DNA of 17,436 nt from CAYGZM01 sp964354365 (GCA_964354365.1 CAYGZM010000075.1:1-17436), one strand, 5' to 3'. Numbered from the stretch's first letter, positions 6,894 through 15,430 are shown. Notes: generated from the sequence alone by a model not told the origin. Translations and numbers: made by a program.

Positions 6894-8429
6894 ATGAACA
6901 CATACGCTTGCACAAGACGCAGTTTTCTCAAGGGCCTCGGCATAAGCGCCGCCGCCTTGACTCTGCGACCATCGGGTTTGTTTGCAGAAAGCCCAAAGCG
7001 CAGGCCCAACATCATTTTCTTTCTTGCCGATGATTTGGGCTGGATGGATACGTCGCTTTATGGAAGCACCTTCTACGAGACACCCAACATTGACGCTTTA
7101 GCCAAGCGAGGTATGATGTTCACAAACGCGTATGCGGCCAATCCGCTATGCTCGCCGACGCGGGCGAGTATTCTGACGGGTTTGTATCCCGCCCGTATCG
7201 GCATTACCTCGCCGAGTTGCCATTTGGCAGAGGTTGTTCTCGACAAGTCGCTGCAGGAAAAGGCGTCACCACGATCGAGATGGCTGGTCGCCAATTCCCT
7301 TACGCGGTTGAAACAGGATTACTATACCTTGGCCGAGGCCCTTGAAGATGCAGGCTACGCCACCGGGCACTTTGGCAAGTGGCATCTCGGCCCCGAGCCG
7401 TACGATCCGCTGCACCAGGGCTTTGACGTGGATATCCCCCACTGGCACGGCCCGGGACCGCCCGCCCACTATCTCGCGCCGTGGCATATCAGCGAGAAGA
7501 TGACGATCAAGCAGGGCGAAAAAGGCGACCATATCGAGGAGCTTATCGCCGCTAAGGCGATTGACTTCATCAAGGCCAACAAGGGCCGTCCCTTTTTCGT
7601 GAATTACTGGGCCTTTTCCGTCCATGCACCCCATGAAGCGAAGCCGGAACTCGAGAAGAAGTACAAAGCCAAAGCCAAACCAGAGGACGAGCAGCGACAG
7701 CCCGTCAGCGCTGGTATGATCGAGACGTTGGATGTCAACATTGGACGAGTGATAAAGGCCATCGACGAGCTGGGATTGGCCGACAACACGATAATCATCT
7801 TTTTCAGTGACAATGGCGGTATCCACTGGCCGTCCGAACAGTGCTATCCCGATGTGCCGGTCACCAGTAACGACCCGCTTAGGGGCGGCAAGGCGACCAT
7901 TTATGAGGGCGGCACGCGCGAGCCGTGCATTATCATCTGGCCGGGTGTTGTTGAGCCCGACTCAAAGACCGAGCAGGTCATCTCCAGTATCGATTTCTAC
8001 CCCACAATCTTAGAGATGATCGGCGCCGAGCGCAAGCCGGGACAGCATTTTGACGGTATCAGTATTGTTCCGGCCTTGAAGGGCCGGCGCCTCGCCCGCG
8101 ATACGATCTTCTGCCACTTCCCCCACGGGCCAGCCGTTCGTCCCGGCTTTCAGCCATCCACCTACGTCCGCAAAGACGACTGGAAGCTGATTCGCTTCTA
8201 CGCCGACGGACCGGAGCAGACAGATCGTTATGAGCTGTACAACCTTGCCGAGGATATCGGCGAAAAGAATAGTCTGGCCGAGAAGTACCCGCAGAAAATC
8301 AGAGCGTTGGCTGCGCTGATAGATCAGTTCCTCGAAGACACTCAGGCTGTTGTGCCGCGAGCGAACCCGGCCTACAACCCCAACGCAGCGCCGCGTGCTC
8401 GGTCCGGAAAGAGTCCGGCAGGCGGGTAG
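6894..8429 (+). CDS. Tat-exported sulfatase 2 (arylsulfatase A-like)
   Basis: A 511-residue sulfatase with a Tat signal 'TRRSFLKGLG' (8-17), an Ala-rich hydrophobic stretch and no lipobox Cys, so it is probably released into the periplasm after cleavage near 'GLFA'. Active-site elements are complete: 'LADDLGW' (44-50, metal-binding Asp46/47), 'PLCSPTRASILTG' with Cys86 and Arg90 (canonical C-x-P-x-R), 'GKWHLG' (161-166), 'VHAPH' (243-247), and 'FFSDNGG' (303-309) followed by 'GGKATIYEGGTREP' (331-344), which supplies the conserved Lys333. The C-terminus 'NPAYNPNA' is common in planctomycete arylsulfatase A-like enzymes. The start is 31 bp after sulfatase 1. The open frame upstream is rejected because the Tat signal begins at this ATG. 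It is clearly divergent from the sulfatases on either side, so it probably removes a different sulfate. Substrate not assigned. Confidence 0.93.
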   Translation: MNTYACTRRSFLKGLGISAAALTLRPSGLFAESPKRRPNIIFFLADDLGWMDTSLYGSTFYETPNIDALAKRGMMFTNAYAANPLCSPTRASILTGLYPARIGITSPSCHLAEVVLDKSLQEKASPRSRWLVANSLTRLKQDYYTLAEALEDAGYATGHFGKWHLGPEPYDPLHQGFDVDIPHWHGPGPPAHYLAPWHISEKMTIKQGEKGDHIEELIAAKAIDFIKANKGRPFFVNYWAFSVHAPHEAKPELEKKYKAKAKPEDEQRQPVSAGMIETLDVNIGRVIKAIDELGLADNTIIIFFSDNGGIHWPSEQCYPDVPVTSNDPLRGGKATIYEGGTREPCIIIWPGVVEPDSKTEQVISSIDFYPTILEMIGAERKPGQHFDGISIVPALKGRRLARDTIFCHFPHGPAVRPGFQPSTYVRKDDWKLIRFYADGPEQTDRYELYNLAEDIGEKNSLAEKYPQKIRALAALIDQFLEDTQAVVPRANPAYNPNAAPRARSGKSPAGG

Positions 8430-8521
8430 AAATCGAGTTGCCAAAAAAGATTCCTTGAAACCTGCTTGTTATGTACAATTCGCATTGGTAAATGCTGTTG
8501 CAATGACTTAGGAGCAGAAAG

Positions 8522-9994
8522 ATGAGAACGATTTCCCGCCGCGAATTTATCAAGGGCGCCGGGCTCAGTTTTGCAGCCTTTGCACTGCCTGGTTGTTCGA
8601 GTATTGCCGCCCGGCAGTCTGTGGGCAAGGGCAAGCCCGCCGGTGCTTGGGCGGGCAAGCCGAATATCGTCTATATTCTCGCTGATGATCTCGGCTACGC
8701 CGACGTCGGCTGCTACGGACAGAAAAAAATAAGAACCCCCAATATCGATAAGCTGGCCGCCGAAGGGATGAAGTTCACGCAGCATTACTCCGGCAATCCC
8801 GTATGCGCGCCTTCGCGCTGCGCACTTATGACCGGGCTACACAGCGGGCACGCCCAAGTCCGCAACAATAAGCAGGTCGGCGGGCAGGAAGGATGGGTAT
8901 TAGGCTCGACGATAGGGGGGCAGTGGCCCCTCGAAGAAGGTACGGTCACTGTAGCCAGAATCCTAAAAGACGCCGGCTATGCTACCGGGGCATTCGGCAA
9001 GTGGGGCCTCGGCCGCGTCGGCACCACGGGCGACCCCAACAAGCAGGGCTTTGACCGCTTCTACGGCTACATCTGCCAGCGCCAGGCCCACACCTTCTAT
9101 CCCAACCACCTCTGGTCCGACGGCCAGATACAGTGGATCGAGGCCAACAAGGACGGCAAAGAAGCCGTCTATTCCCACGACCTCATCGCCGGGGAGGCGT
9201 TGAAATTCGTGAAGGCCAACAAGGACAGGCCCTTTTTCCTCTATGTCCCCTTCACAATTCCTCACATGGCGTTGCAGGTCCCCGAAGACTCGCTCGCCGA
9301 ATACAAAGGCAAGTGGCCCGACCCGCTGTATGACGGCAAGAAAGGCTACGTCGCGCACGAGCATCCGCGGGCCTGCTACGCCGCTATGGTGACGCGAATG
9401 GATAGAGACGTCGGCCGAATAATGTCTCTGCTCAAAGAGCTTCGCCTCGAGGAGAAAACGCTCGTCATATTCACCAGCGACAACGGCCCGACCTACACCG
9501 GCGGCGCAGACGCGGAATTCTTCGAGAGCGCCGGCCCACTCCACGGCCTCAAAGGTTCGGTCTATGAAGGCGGCATTCGCGTTCCCTTCATCGCACGCTG
9601 GCGCGGCAAAATCAAGCCCGGCTCAATTACCGACCACGTCTCAGCCTTCTGGGATTTTCTGCCGACCTGTTGCGACCTTGTTGGCGCCGAGCCGCCTGCA
9701 GATATAGACGGCATCTCGTACCTGCCGACCTTGGTGGGCAAGCCCTCAGAGCAAAAGAGGCACGACCTTCTGTACTGGGAGCTGGCCGGCCGGCAGGGCA
9801 TCCGCATGGGCGATTGGAAAGCAGTCCGGACAAGGCCCGGGGCCAAGATCGAACTGTACAATCTCGCCGAAGACCTCGGTGAGAAAAACAACGTCGCTGA
9901 TAAAAACCCGGATATTTTGGCAAAGATGTCCGAGCTGTTCACAACCGCCAGAACGGAATCGGAGGTCTTCCCTCTGCCGAAACCGAAATCATAG
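8522..9994 (+). CDS. Tat-exported sulfatase 3, putative lipoprotein
   Basis: A 490-residue sulfatase with the Tat motif 'SRREFIKGAG' (5-14) and a lipobox-like 'LPGC' ending at Cys25, suggesting membrane anchoring. The catalytic set is intact: 'LADDLGYADVGCYG' (53-66), 'NPVCAPSRCALMTG' with canonical C-x-P-S-R at Cys95-Arg99, 'GAFGKWGLG' (156-164), and 'FTSDNGPTYTGG' followed by 'GLKGSVYEGGIRVP'. In the 'GKWGLG' element a Gly replaces the His of 'GKWHLG' seen in sulfatase 2. AGGAG at 8510-8514 lies 7 nt before the ATG. The 92-bp gap from sulfatase 2 is the widest so far in the series. It contains no convincing -35/-10 pair, so read-through from the upstream promoter is the simplest reading. 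Substrate not assigned. Confidence 0.94.
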   Translation: MRTISRREFIKGAGLSFAAFALPGCSSIAARQSVGKGKPAGAWAGKPNIVYILADDLGYADVGCYGQKKIRTPNIDKLAAEGMKFTQHYSGNPVCAPSRCALMTGLHSGHAQVRNNKQVGGQEGWVLGSTIGGQWPLEEGTVTVARILKDAGYATGAFGKWGLGRVGTTGDPNKQGFDRFYGYICQRQAHTFYPNHLWSDGQIQWIEANKDGKEAVYSHDLIAGEALKFVKANKDRPFFLYVPFTIPHMALQVPEDSLAEYKGKWPDPLYDGKKGYVAHEHPRACYAAMVTRMDRDVGRIMSLLKELRLEEKTLVIFTSDNGPTYTGGADAEFFESAGPLHGLKGSVYEGGIRVPFIARWRGKIKPGSITDHVSAFWDFLPTCCDLVGAEPPADIDGISYLPTLVGKPSEQKRHDLLYWELAGRQGIRMGDWKAVRTRPGAKIELYNLAEDLGEKNNVADKNPDILAKMSELFTTARTESEVFPLPKPKS

Positions 9995-10008
9995 AACCGA
10001 GCCAATAT

Positions 10009-10015
10009 GGGAGGT
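10009..10015 (+). promoter_or_regulatory. Ribosome binding site that fixes the start of the deacetylase-like gene
   Basis: GGGAGGT lies 6 nt before the ATG at 10022. The earlier in-frame ATG at 10007 directly abuts this site, which could not then serve it, so 10022 is the start. Confidence 0.7.
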
Positions 10016-10021
10016 AACATT

Positions 10022-11407
10022 ATGTCTGCACAAGAAGAAATGACACGACGTGATTTTGTCAAGGCTGCGGCCATCGCGGCAGGGGGGGCGGCGGTGCTGA
10101 ATCTGGGCCGGGCCAAAGCCCAGGATAAAGGCGAGCGGCCCCAGCAGGCAGCCGATGTCAAGGTGCTTAACCCGCGGAACCGCGTGCCGATGAGCCTCAT
10201 CATTGACGACTCGACGTGCATAGTGAACTTAGCCCACTTCGGCATCCCGCACTTTGCCGAGGCCTGGCCGAACAACTACAAGCAGGATTGGCGCAAGCTG
10301 CCGCGAGAGATTCCGGACTCCTTCGTCCGCAAGTTCGGCGAGTGGTGCCGCGATAACGGCGTAAAGGGCAAATACAGCATCGTTCCGTACCCTGCGTGTG
10401 TGGGGAGGCTCGACCGCGGTCTGCCGGGCTGGTCCAAGAAGGAGCTGGATGACAGTGTCAAGCTCGTCCGCGAGCTTATGATGCCCGACTGGGATATTCA
10501 CCCGGAGATGGTCACGCACACGCGGGTCATCGATACCAAGACGGGCCACCCATACCCCGAATGGTCCGAGAAGTTTATGGAGAACTGGGGCTGGAGCCAG
10601 GACAAGTCCGCCGACGTGCTGGCCGACTATATGAGCTACGCCCTGCGAATCCTGAAGAACGTCGGCCTCGACTGCGAGGGCATCACCACGCCCGGCGGCT
10701 TCGGCAGTCAAAATCGCGATAACCTCGCCAAAGCGACGCTGCAATCGTGCCGCGACGTATTCAAGGCCGAGATTCCGCATTATTTCCGCGACCTATTCAC
10801 CGACGACCAGAGCGTTGCCCCTCTGGTTCAGTACGCCTCCGGCCTTGCCGGCCCCGACCCGAAATGTGTCGTCTCCATAATCGGTTGCACGGGCGACTGG
10901 TTCGGCGGGTGGGACGGCCTCGAACGTGGGTCGGTCGATAAGTGCATCACCGAGGACCTCAAGTCCGGCCGACTCCCCCAGGTCATCGAGAAGGGCGAGC
11001 CGGCGATAATCGTCTGCCACTGGCCCGGAATATACTTCAACGGCGAAGAGGTCGGATTCAATATCTTCAAAGAGGTCGTCGGCAGGGTCCACGCCCGCTA
11101 CGACAACCTGGTCTGGATGAAGCTGGGCGAAATCGCCCGCTACTGGGCGGCGAAAGAGCTCACGCAGATTGACAAGCAGGGTCCCCGCGTGACATTCACC
11201 GCGCCGTATGCCGCGAAGCGCTTCACAGTGCAGGTTAAAACCGCAGGTCCCGCTGTTCCACGGCTGACTTCGAACAACCTGCCCGTCGAGCTGAAGCGCG
11301 TCAATAAGCCCCTGGAAATAGACAGCGGCGCCTGGTGCGCCGACGACCGGAATGTCACCGTCTGCTTCGACCTGCCGAAAGGAAAGACAATCCTCGAATT
11401 ATTGTGA
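10022..11407 (+). CDS. Tat-exported protein, probable divergent NodB-type polysaccharide deacetylase
   Basis: A 461-residue protein with a Tat signal 'TRRDFVKAAA' (8-17) and probable cleavage near 'AKAQ' (31-34). I do not recognise a named family, but the order of motifs resembles the NodB/CE4 barrel. 'MSLIIDDSTC' (57-66) provides an Asp-Asp pair. 'DIHPEMVTH' (158-166) has two His spaced six residues apart rather than the usual H-x3-H. 'GITTPGGFG' (220-228) sits where NodB proteins carry their R/P-rich motif, and a later 'VCHWPG' offers the last conserved His. A small beta-rich C-terminal domain follows from about 380. If correct, it would remove acetyl groups from an extracytoplasmic amino-sugar polymer, which fits an AnmK/MurQ locus. 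It starts 27 bp after sulfatase 3 and is probably last in that unit. The fold is inferred from motif order only. Confidence 0.6.
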   Translation: MSAQEEMTRRDFVKAAAIAAGGAAVLNLGRAKAQDKGERPQQAADVKVLNPRNRVPMSLIIDDSTCIVNLAHFGIPHFAEAWPNNYKQDWRKLPREIPDSFVRKFGEWCRDNGVKGKYSIVPYPACVGRLDRGLPGWSKKELDDSVKLVRELMMPDWDIHPEMVTHTRVIDTKTGHPYPEWSEKFMENWGWSQDKSADVLADYMSYALRILKNVGLDCEGITTPGGFGSQNRDNLAKATLQSCRDVFKAEIPHYFRDLFTDDQSVAPLVQYASGLAGPDPKCVVSIIGCTGDWFGGWDGLERGSVDKCITEDLKSGRLPQVIEKGEPAIIVCHWPGIYFNGEEVGFNIFKEVVGRVHARYDNLVWMKLGEIARYWAAKELTQIDKQGPRVTFTAPYAAKRFTVQVKTAGPAVPRLTSNNLPVELKRVNKPLEIDSGAWCADDRNVTVCFDLPKGKTILELL

Positions 11408-11475
11408 GCGCTTCGATTTCTTTTGCTGGCGGTGCGTGTCCTGCTTGGTAATGCCGTCCAGGCCGGACAAAATCT

Positions 11476-11504
11476 TTGCCCTTATTGCTGTCTGCCGTTA
11501 TAAT
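11476..11504 (+). promoter_or_regulatory. Sigma70-type promoter for the Gfo/Idh/MocA gene
   Basis: TTGCCC (11476-11481), a 17-nt spacer and a perfect TATAAT (11499-11504) lie in the 168-bp gap before the oxidoreductase. The predicted start near 11511 gives a leader of about 65 nt. This separates the gene from the sulfatase unit. A weak 4-bp inverted repeat (GTCC/GGAC, about 11456-11468) precedes it but has no U tract. Confidence 0.6.
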
Positions 11505-11575
11505 ACTGGCCAGAGTTTAGAATGGGAGCCTGTCTCTGACAGAATTCCAGCGTATCGCTTTTAAGGGATGTTAGA

Positions 11576-13015
11576 ATGAAAACCAACAAGAAACCTGAAT
11601 CCAAAAATGCAAAACTCTCCCGGCGTGATTTCCTCGCGCGCGCCGCAGCAGCGACCACCGGCTTTACCATTGTGCCTCGATATGTATTGGGCGCCCGCGG
11701 ACAGACCGCGCCAAGCGATAAGCTCAACGTCGCCGTAATCGGGACCGGCGGCCAGGGCAAGCACAATATCAATGCCCTTCTTCAGCACGCGGACGTACAG
11801 GTAATGGCTATCTGCGACGTCACCGAGCAGGCCGACTACAGCCGATTCTACTACGGCGGAACGGCAGGGCGGGGGCCCGTCAAAAAGCTCATTGACGACC
11901 ACTACGCAAAGCAAACGGCGACGGCCAAATACAAACCCTGCGCCGTCTATGTCGATTTCCGCGAGATGCTCGACAAGGAAAAGGCCATCGACGCCGTCCT
12001 GATAGCCACTCCCGACCACGCGCACGCCACCGCAGCTATGGCCGCCATCGGCAGAGGCAAGCACGTCTATTGCGAAAAGCCCCTGACCCGCTCGATATAC
12101 GAGGCCCGCAAAGTGACCGAGGCCGCTCGCGCCGCCGGCGTCGCAACGCAGATGGGCAATCACGGCCACAGCAGCGAGACCATTCGCCTGACCTGCGAAT
12201 GGATTTGGGATGGCGTCATCGGCGACGTCCGCGAGGTCCACGCCTGGAGCCACACGGGCCTTGACTGGGCCGGCTACCGTCTCGCAAGGCCGACGGAAAA
12301 TATGCCCGTCCCCGCGGGGATGGACTGGGACCTCTGGCTCGGACCCGCCCCAAAGCGGCCATATCACATCGCATACGCGCCATACAGCTGGCGGGGCTGG
12401 TGGGACTTCGGAACCGGCGCAATCGGCGATATGGCCTGCCACAATATGGACCCCGCCTTCTGGGCGCTCAAGCTCGGCCATCCCTACAGCGTCGAGGCCT
12501 GCGCAACCAACATCAATCCCGAATCAACCCCATTCGGCTCAATTGTCCACTACCAGTTCGACGCCAGAGGCAATATGCCGCCGGTCAAGCTGACCTGGTA
12601 CAGCGGCGGACTTATGCCGCCTCGGCCTGAGGAGCTTGAGCCTGGGCGACAATTAGCCGGCGGCGGGAACGGCATCTTATTCGTCGGCGACAAGGGAAAA
12701 ATTATGGCCGAGGGCTGGGGCGGGAGTCCGCGGATAATCCCCGAAAACAAGATGAAGGAATACAAACTGCCGGCCAAGACTTTGCCTCGCTCGAAGGGAC
12801 ATCACCGCGACTGGCTCGACGCCTGCAAGGGCGGACAACAGCCACACGGCGGGTTCGATTACTCCGGCCTTATGACAGAGGTCATACTCTTAGGCAACGT
12901 CGCCCTGCGCACCGGCGAAAAGCTCGCCTGGAACGGCGAAAAAATGAAGACGACAAACTGCCCCAACGCCGACCAGTACATAAAACCCGAATACCACAAC
13001 GGCTGGACGATATAA
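11576..13015 (+). CDS. Tat-exported Gfo/Idh/MocA-family oxidoreductase
   Basis: A 479-residue NAD(P)-dependent oxidoreductase with a Tat motif 'SRRDFLARAA' (15-24). The Rossmann nucleotide-binding site is 'VAVIGTGGQGKHN' (52-64). 'ATPDHAHA' (144-151) and the family hallmark 'CEKPL' (166-170) follow, and the C-terminal alpha/beta domain carries 'GDMACHNMDPAFW' (284-296) with candidate catalytic Asp285/His289. Family members oxidise or reduce sugar hydroxyls. Exported forms, such as glucose-fructose oxidoreductase, fold with bound cofactor before Tat transport, and the same is expected here. AAGGG (11563-11567) precedes the ATG. It has its own promoter and lies between the sulfatase unit and the glycosidase, so a role in glycan processing is plausible. 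The exact substrate cannot be told. Confidence 0.92.
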   Translation: MKTNKKPESKNAKLSRRDFLARAAAATTGFTIVPRYVLGARGQTAPSDKLNVAVIGTGGQGKHNINALLQHADVQVMAICDVTEQADYSRFYYGGTAGRGPVKKLIDDHYAKQTATAKYKPCAVYVDFREMLDKEKAIDAVLIATPDHAHATAAMAAIGRGKHVYCEKPLTRSIYEARKVTEAARAAGVATQMGNHGHSSETIRLTCEWIWDGVIGDVREVHAWSHTGLDWAGYRLARPTENMPVPAGMDWDLWLGPAPKRPYHIAYAPYSWRGWWDFGTGAIGDMACHNMDPAFWALKLGHPYSVEACATNINPESTPFGSIVHYQFDARGNMPPVKLTWYSGGLMPPRPEELEPGRQLAGGGNGILFVGDKGKIMAEGWGGSPRIIPENKMKEYKLPAKTLPRSKGHHRDWLDACKGGQQPHGGFDYSGLMTEVILLGNVALRTGEKLAWNGEKMKTTNCPNADQYIKPEYHNGWTI

Positions 13016-13101
13016 GCAAAGGGCCGGTGGTTCTGTTTCTCTCGCGCGACGATGCGTTGCACGAGGCGACCAGCGAATTTGGCTGCCCCAGTGGTCCTTT
13101 T

Positions 13102-15423
13102 TCATCGCAGACCAAGCGTTCCGGAGATTTGCTTGAGTGCCTCTTTCTCTACTTCATCAAGCTGGTCGAAGAGTCGTTGTTCGCGCATATCGAACGACCG
13201 GCGCGGCTTGCTTTCGGGCTTGTCTCTCTGGTCGCCGTTGTGCAGGCACCAGCCGGCCGCTCCGCCTTCAAGCGCTCCTTTGGCATCGGTCACGAAGTCC
13301 TCGACCGTCGGCTCCCAGCCCGTCGTGAATCCCCTGCGGAACGGCTCCTGGTAGTGCAGTGGAAGGGCTGCGCCTATCTCCTTCATCAAGGTCCGGTACT
13401 CGCGTGATTTCTCTGCGGTCTGTTTGGCCGATTCGCTGCTTCGGGGCCGATGCGGGCTGATGAAATCCACCTTCGCCTTTTCGAGGTACTCCCGCAGCTC
13501 CAACTGCTGAATATCGCCCGCACGCGAGGCCGTCACAAGACGCCCCGCGTCGATTCGCTTGGCGGCGTCACGCAGATCCTTTACCTCGCTCATACTTACA
13601 AACCTCTTGTCGGTTATGTTTCGCTCGTTGCCCAAGTCCATGTACCAGTTTCGGTGCGTCTTTAGCTCTGTCAGCAGCGTCTCGACCGCTCGCTTGTGCG
13701 CTTCGAGCGTCTGCAAACGCGGCGGCCCGACAGTCCCGTTGCCCCGGCTGAGCGTCACATCCACGACCATCCCGTACCGGTCGCACTCGCCCACCAGCCA
13801 TTTGAGCCTCGATAGATACGGTTCTCTGGCCCGGCCTTGCTCGTCAACGGCGCTGACGTCATTATCATAGGCGCTCCACGTCGCCCACACCCGGATCCAG
13901 TTGATGCCGAGGTCCTGCATATCGTTCAGGTCGCGATTGATAAACGTCCGCGACGCCCCGAGCGCCCCGTAGTAACTAATGCCGAACAGAAACGCCGGCT
14001 TGCCGTTTATAGTGAACTTCTCGTTTTTAATACCGAGTTGAGTTTTTTGAGTGCTCTCTATCTGTGCGGCCTCGCCTGCCGTCAGCACAAGCACGGAATC
14101 AGCGTCGGTTGTATCGGTGGACTCCGGCGGCCTGATGGTGCGCACGCCCCCGTTAATAAACGGCGACCCTTCAACGACCTGGGAAGCTCCGCTCGCCGGA
14201 CTGAACCATCGGCCAATAGCAGGACCCCTGAACTTCCCCATATCGACCAAGATAGTCGCCCTGATGGGCAGATAGACCACCCCGAAGTCGCCGTCGGACG
14301 AACAGGCCGACGGGAAATAAGCATCTGTCGGCGTCTCGACGCCTACCAGCAGCCTGTCCTTTGCGGCGTGGTCCGGGATCAGCTTCTGCCAGGGCTGCGA
14401 CTCCAGCAGCTCGAGCATACGCACCACGTCACTGCACCCCGGCATATCCAGGAGCTCTTTCAAATCGGCGCCGCTGCCGGCGAGATTGAATACGTCTTCC
14501 ACTCCGTATCCAAACCCTGCTCCTCCGCCCAGCACCGACCGCCACGCTGCTTGACGCACCGCCAGACGGTTGCCCGGACGCTCATAGTGCGGCTCGGCCA
14601 GCCACGTCGGCTTGGCCGGTACGCGGTGCCAGTCCTTCTGCACCAGTGCATAGCCGGCAGGATACTCCGTGCCGCGCGTTTGTACGGAGTTGAAGGCCAG
14701 CCACCGCTCTGCGTGGACAGAATCCCCGCTCGAAGAAGCACCATTGACGTGGTGGCTGATAAGATGCTGCGGTGCATAATATCGAATCCCTTCGGCCATC
14801 AGACGCAGCCGGCGGACGTCCTGGGTAGGTGGATAGTCGCCGCCGAACAGCCAGATGATATTATTGTAATTGCAGCAGCGAATCCCCAGGTACTCCCCAA
14901 ACTTGGCAGCAGTTGCGTCGGTCAGCGGCTCATTCCAGGCTTCGCCGCCGCGGAACCGGCACGGCACTATGGCAAGCCGCAAGGACCGCTCCTCGGCCTG
15001 TCGTATCACCCAATCCACGTGCTCCCAGTACTGCCTGTTGGGACGAGTCAGGTCGTAGTGATTCCCATCGAACGCCCAGAAACCATAGACGCGATGCCCG
15101 GGCGCCAACTGTCCCCGTCCGTTCGGCCGGCCCGCCGGCGCCTGGGCGGGCCAGAAATGCAGCAGGCTGCACAGGATTGTATTGAATCCTTTGGCCTTTC
15201 TATCATCGAGATAGAGTCTTACATCTTCGCGGCTGATCCCGCTGAACAGCGCCCAGGCCGTGTCCGCCAATATAAAGAATGGCTTGCCCCCCTCCTCGAT
15301 AAGAAAGTGCCCGTTCTGGCTGACACGCAGCGGCTTGGTCCCCCCAGCCGACGCTTCCGCCCCAATTACAGTTAGACAACAGATTACCGCCAAAACCAGT
15401 CTGCTCAGTCTTTTCATCTCCAT
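13102..15423 (-). CDS. Secreted two-barrel glycoside hydrolase (DUF4038/GH140-like plus GH5-like domain)
   Basis: A 773-residue protein with a Sec signal peptide (hydrophobic 7-20, likely cleavage after 'AEASA' at 26). Residues 33-345 resemble the DUF4038/apiosidase-like TIM barrel: 'GHFLIEEGGKPFFILADTAW' start, 'NNIIWLFGGDYPP' with Asp196, and 'TWLAEPHYE' with Glu277 as candidate catalytic acids. Residues about 355-450 match the beta domain that usually follows, the one Pfam calls a putative collagen-binding domain. Residues about 465-735 form a second barrel beginning 'FTINGKPAFLFGISYYG', with 'YMDLGNE' (Glu600, acid/base position) and 'HYQEPF' (Glu693, possible nucleophile), resembling GH5-type enzymes. 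The ATG at 15423 has AGGAGGT 7 nt upstream. A weak promoter may lie 25-50 nt upstream (TATAAA at 15450-15455). The gene is convergent with the oxidoreductase across 86 bp. Family assignment comes from motifs, not alignment. Confidence 0.8.
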   Translation of the reverse strand: MEMKRLSRLVLAVICCLTVIGAEASAGGTKPLRVSQNGHFLIEEGGKPFFILADTAWALFSGISREDVRLYLDDRKAKGFNTILCSLLHFWPAQAPAGRPNGRGQLAPGHRVYGFWAFDGNHYDLTRPNRQYWEHVDWVIRQAEERSLRLAIVPCRFRGGEAWNEPLTDATAAKFGEYLGIRCCNYNNIIWLFGGDYPPTQDVRRLRLMAEGIRYYAPQHLISHHVNGASSSGDSVHAERWLAFNSVQTRGTEYPAGYALVQKDWHRVPAKPTWLAEPHYERPGNRLAVRQAAWRSVLGGGAGFGYGVEDVFNLAGSGADLKELLDMPGCSDVVRMLELLESQPWQKLIPDHAAKDRLLVGVETPTDAYFPSACSSDGDFGVVYLPIRATILVDMGKFRGPAIGRWFSPASGASQVVEGSPFINGGVRTIRPPESTDTTDADSVLVLTAGEAAQIESTQKTQLGIKNEKFTINGKPAFLFGISYYGALGASRTFINRDLNDMQDLGINWIRVWATWSAYDNDVSAVDEQGRAREPYLSRLKWLVGECDRYGMVVDVTLSRGNGTVGPPRLQTLEAHKRAVETLLTELKTHRNWYMDLGNERNITDKRFVSMSEVKDLRDAAKRIDAGRLVTASRAGDIQQLELREYLEKAKVDFISPHRPRSSESAKQTAEKSREYRTLMKEIGAALPLHYQEPFRRGFTTGWEPTVEDFVTDAKGALEGGAAGWCLHNGDQRDKPESKPRRSFDMREQRLFDQLDEVEKEALKQISGTLGLR

Positions 15424-15430
15424 ACGAACG

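Noticed and set aside
8430..8521. Internal promoter before sulfatase 3 (TTGAAA at 8455, TACAAT at 8474)
   Set aside because: The spacer is only 13 nt, and other pairings match poorly.
13016..13101. Bidirectional terminator between the oxidoreductase and the glycosidase
   Set aside because: The convergent gap should hold one, but I found no stem of useful length followed by a T tract on either strand.
13837..15375. 512-codon plus-strand open frame
   Set aside because: It lies antisense inside the two-barrel glycosidase, has no recognisable domain and is rich in Arg/Pro/His, as expected for a shadow of GC-rich coding sequence. The minus-strand gene has a signal peptide, a strong ribosome site and recognisable motifs.
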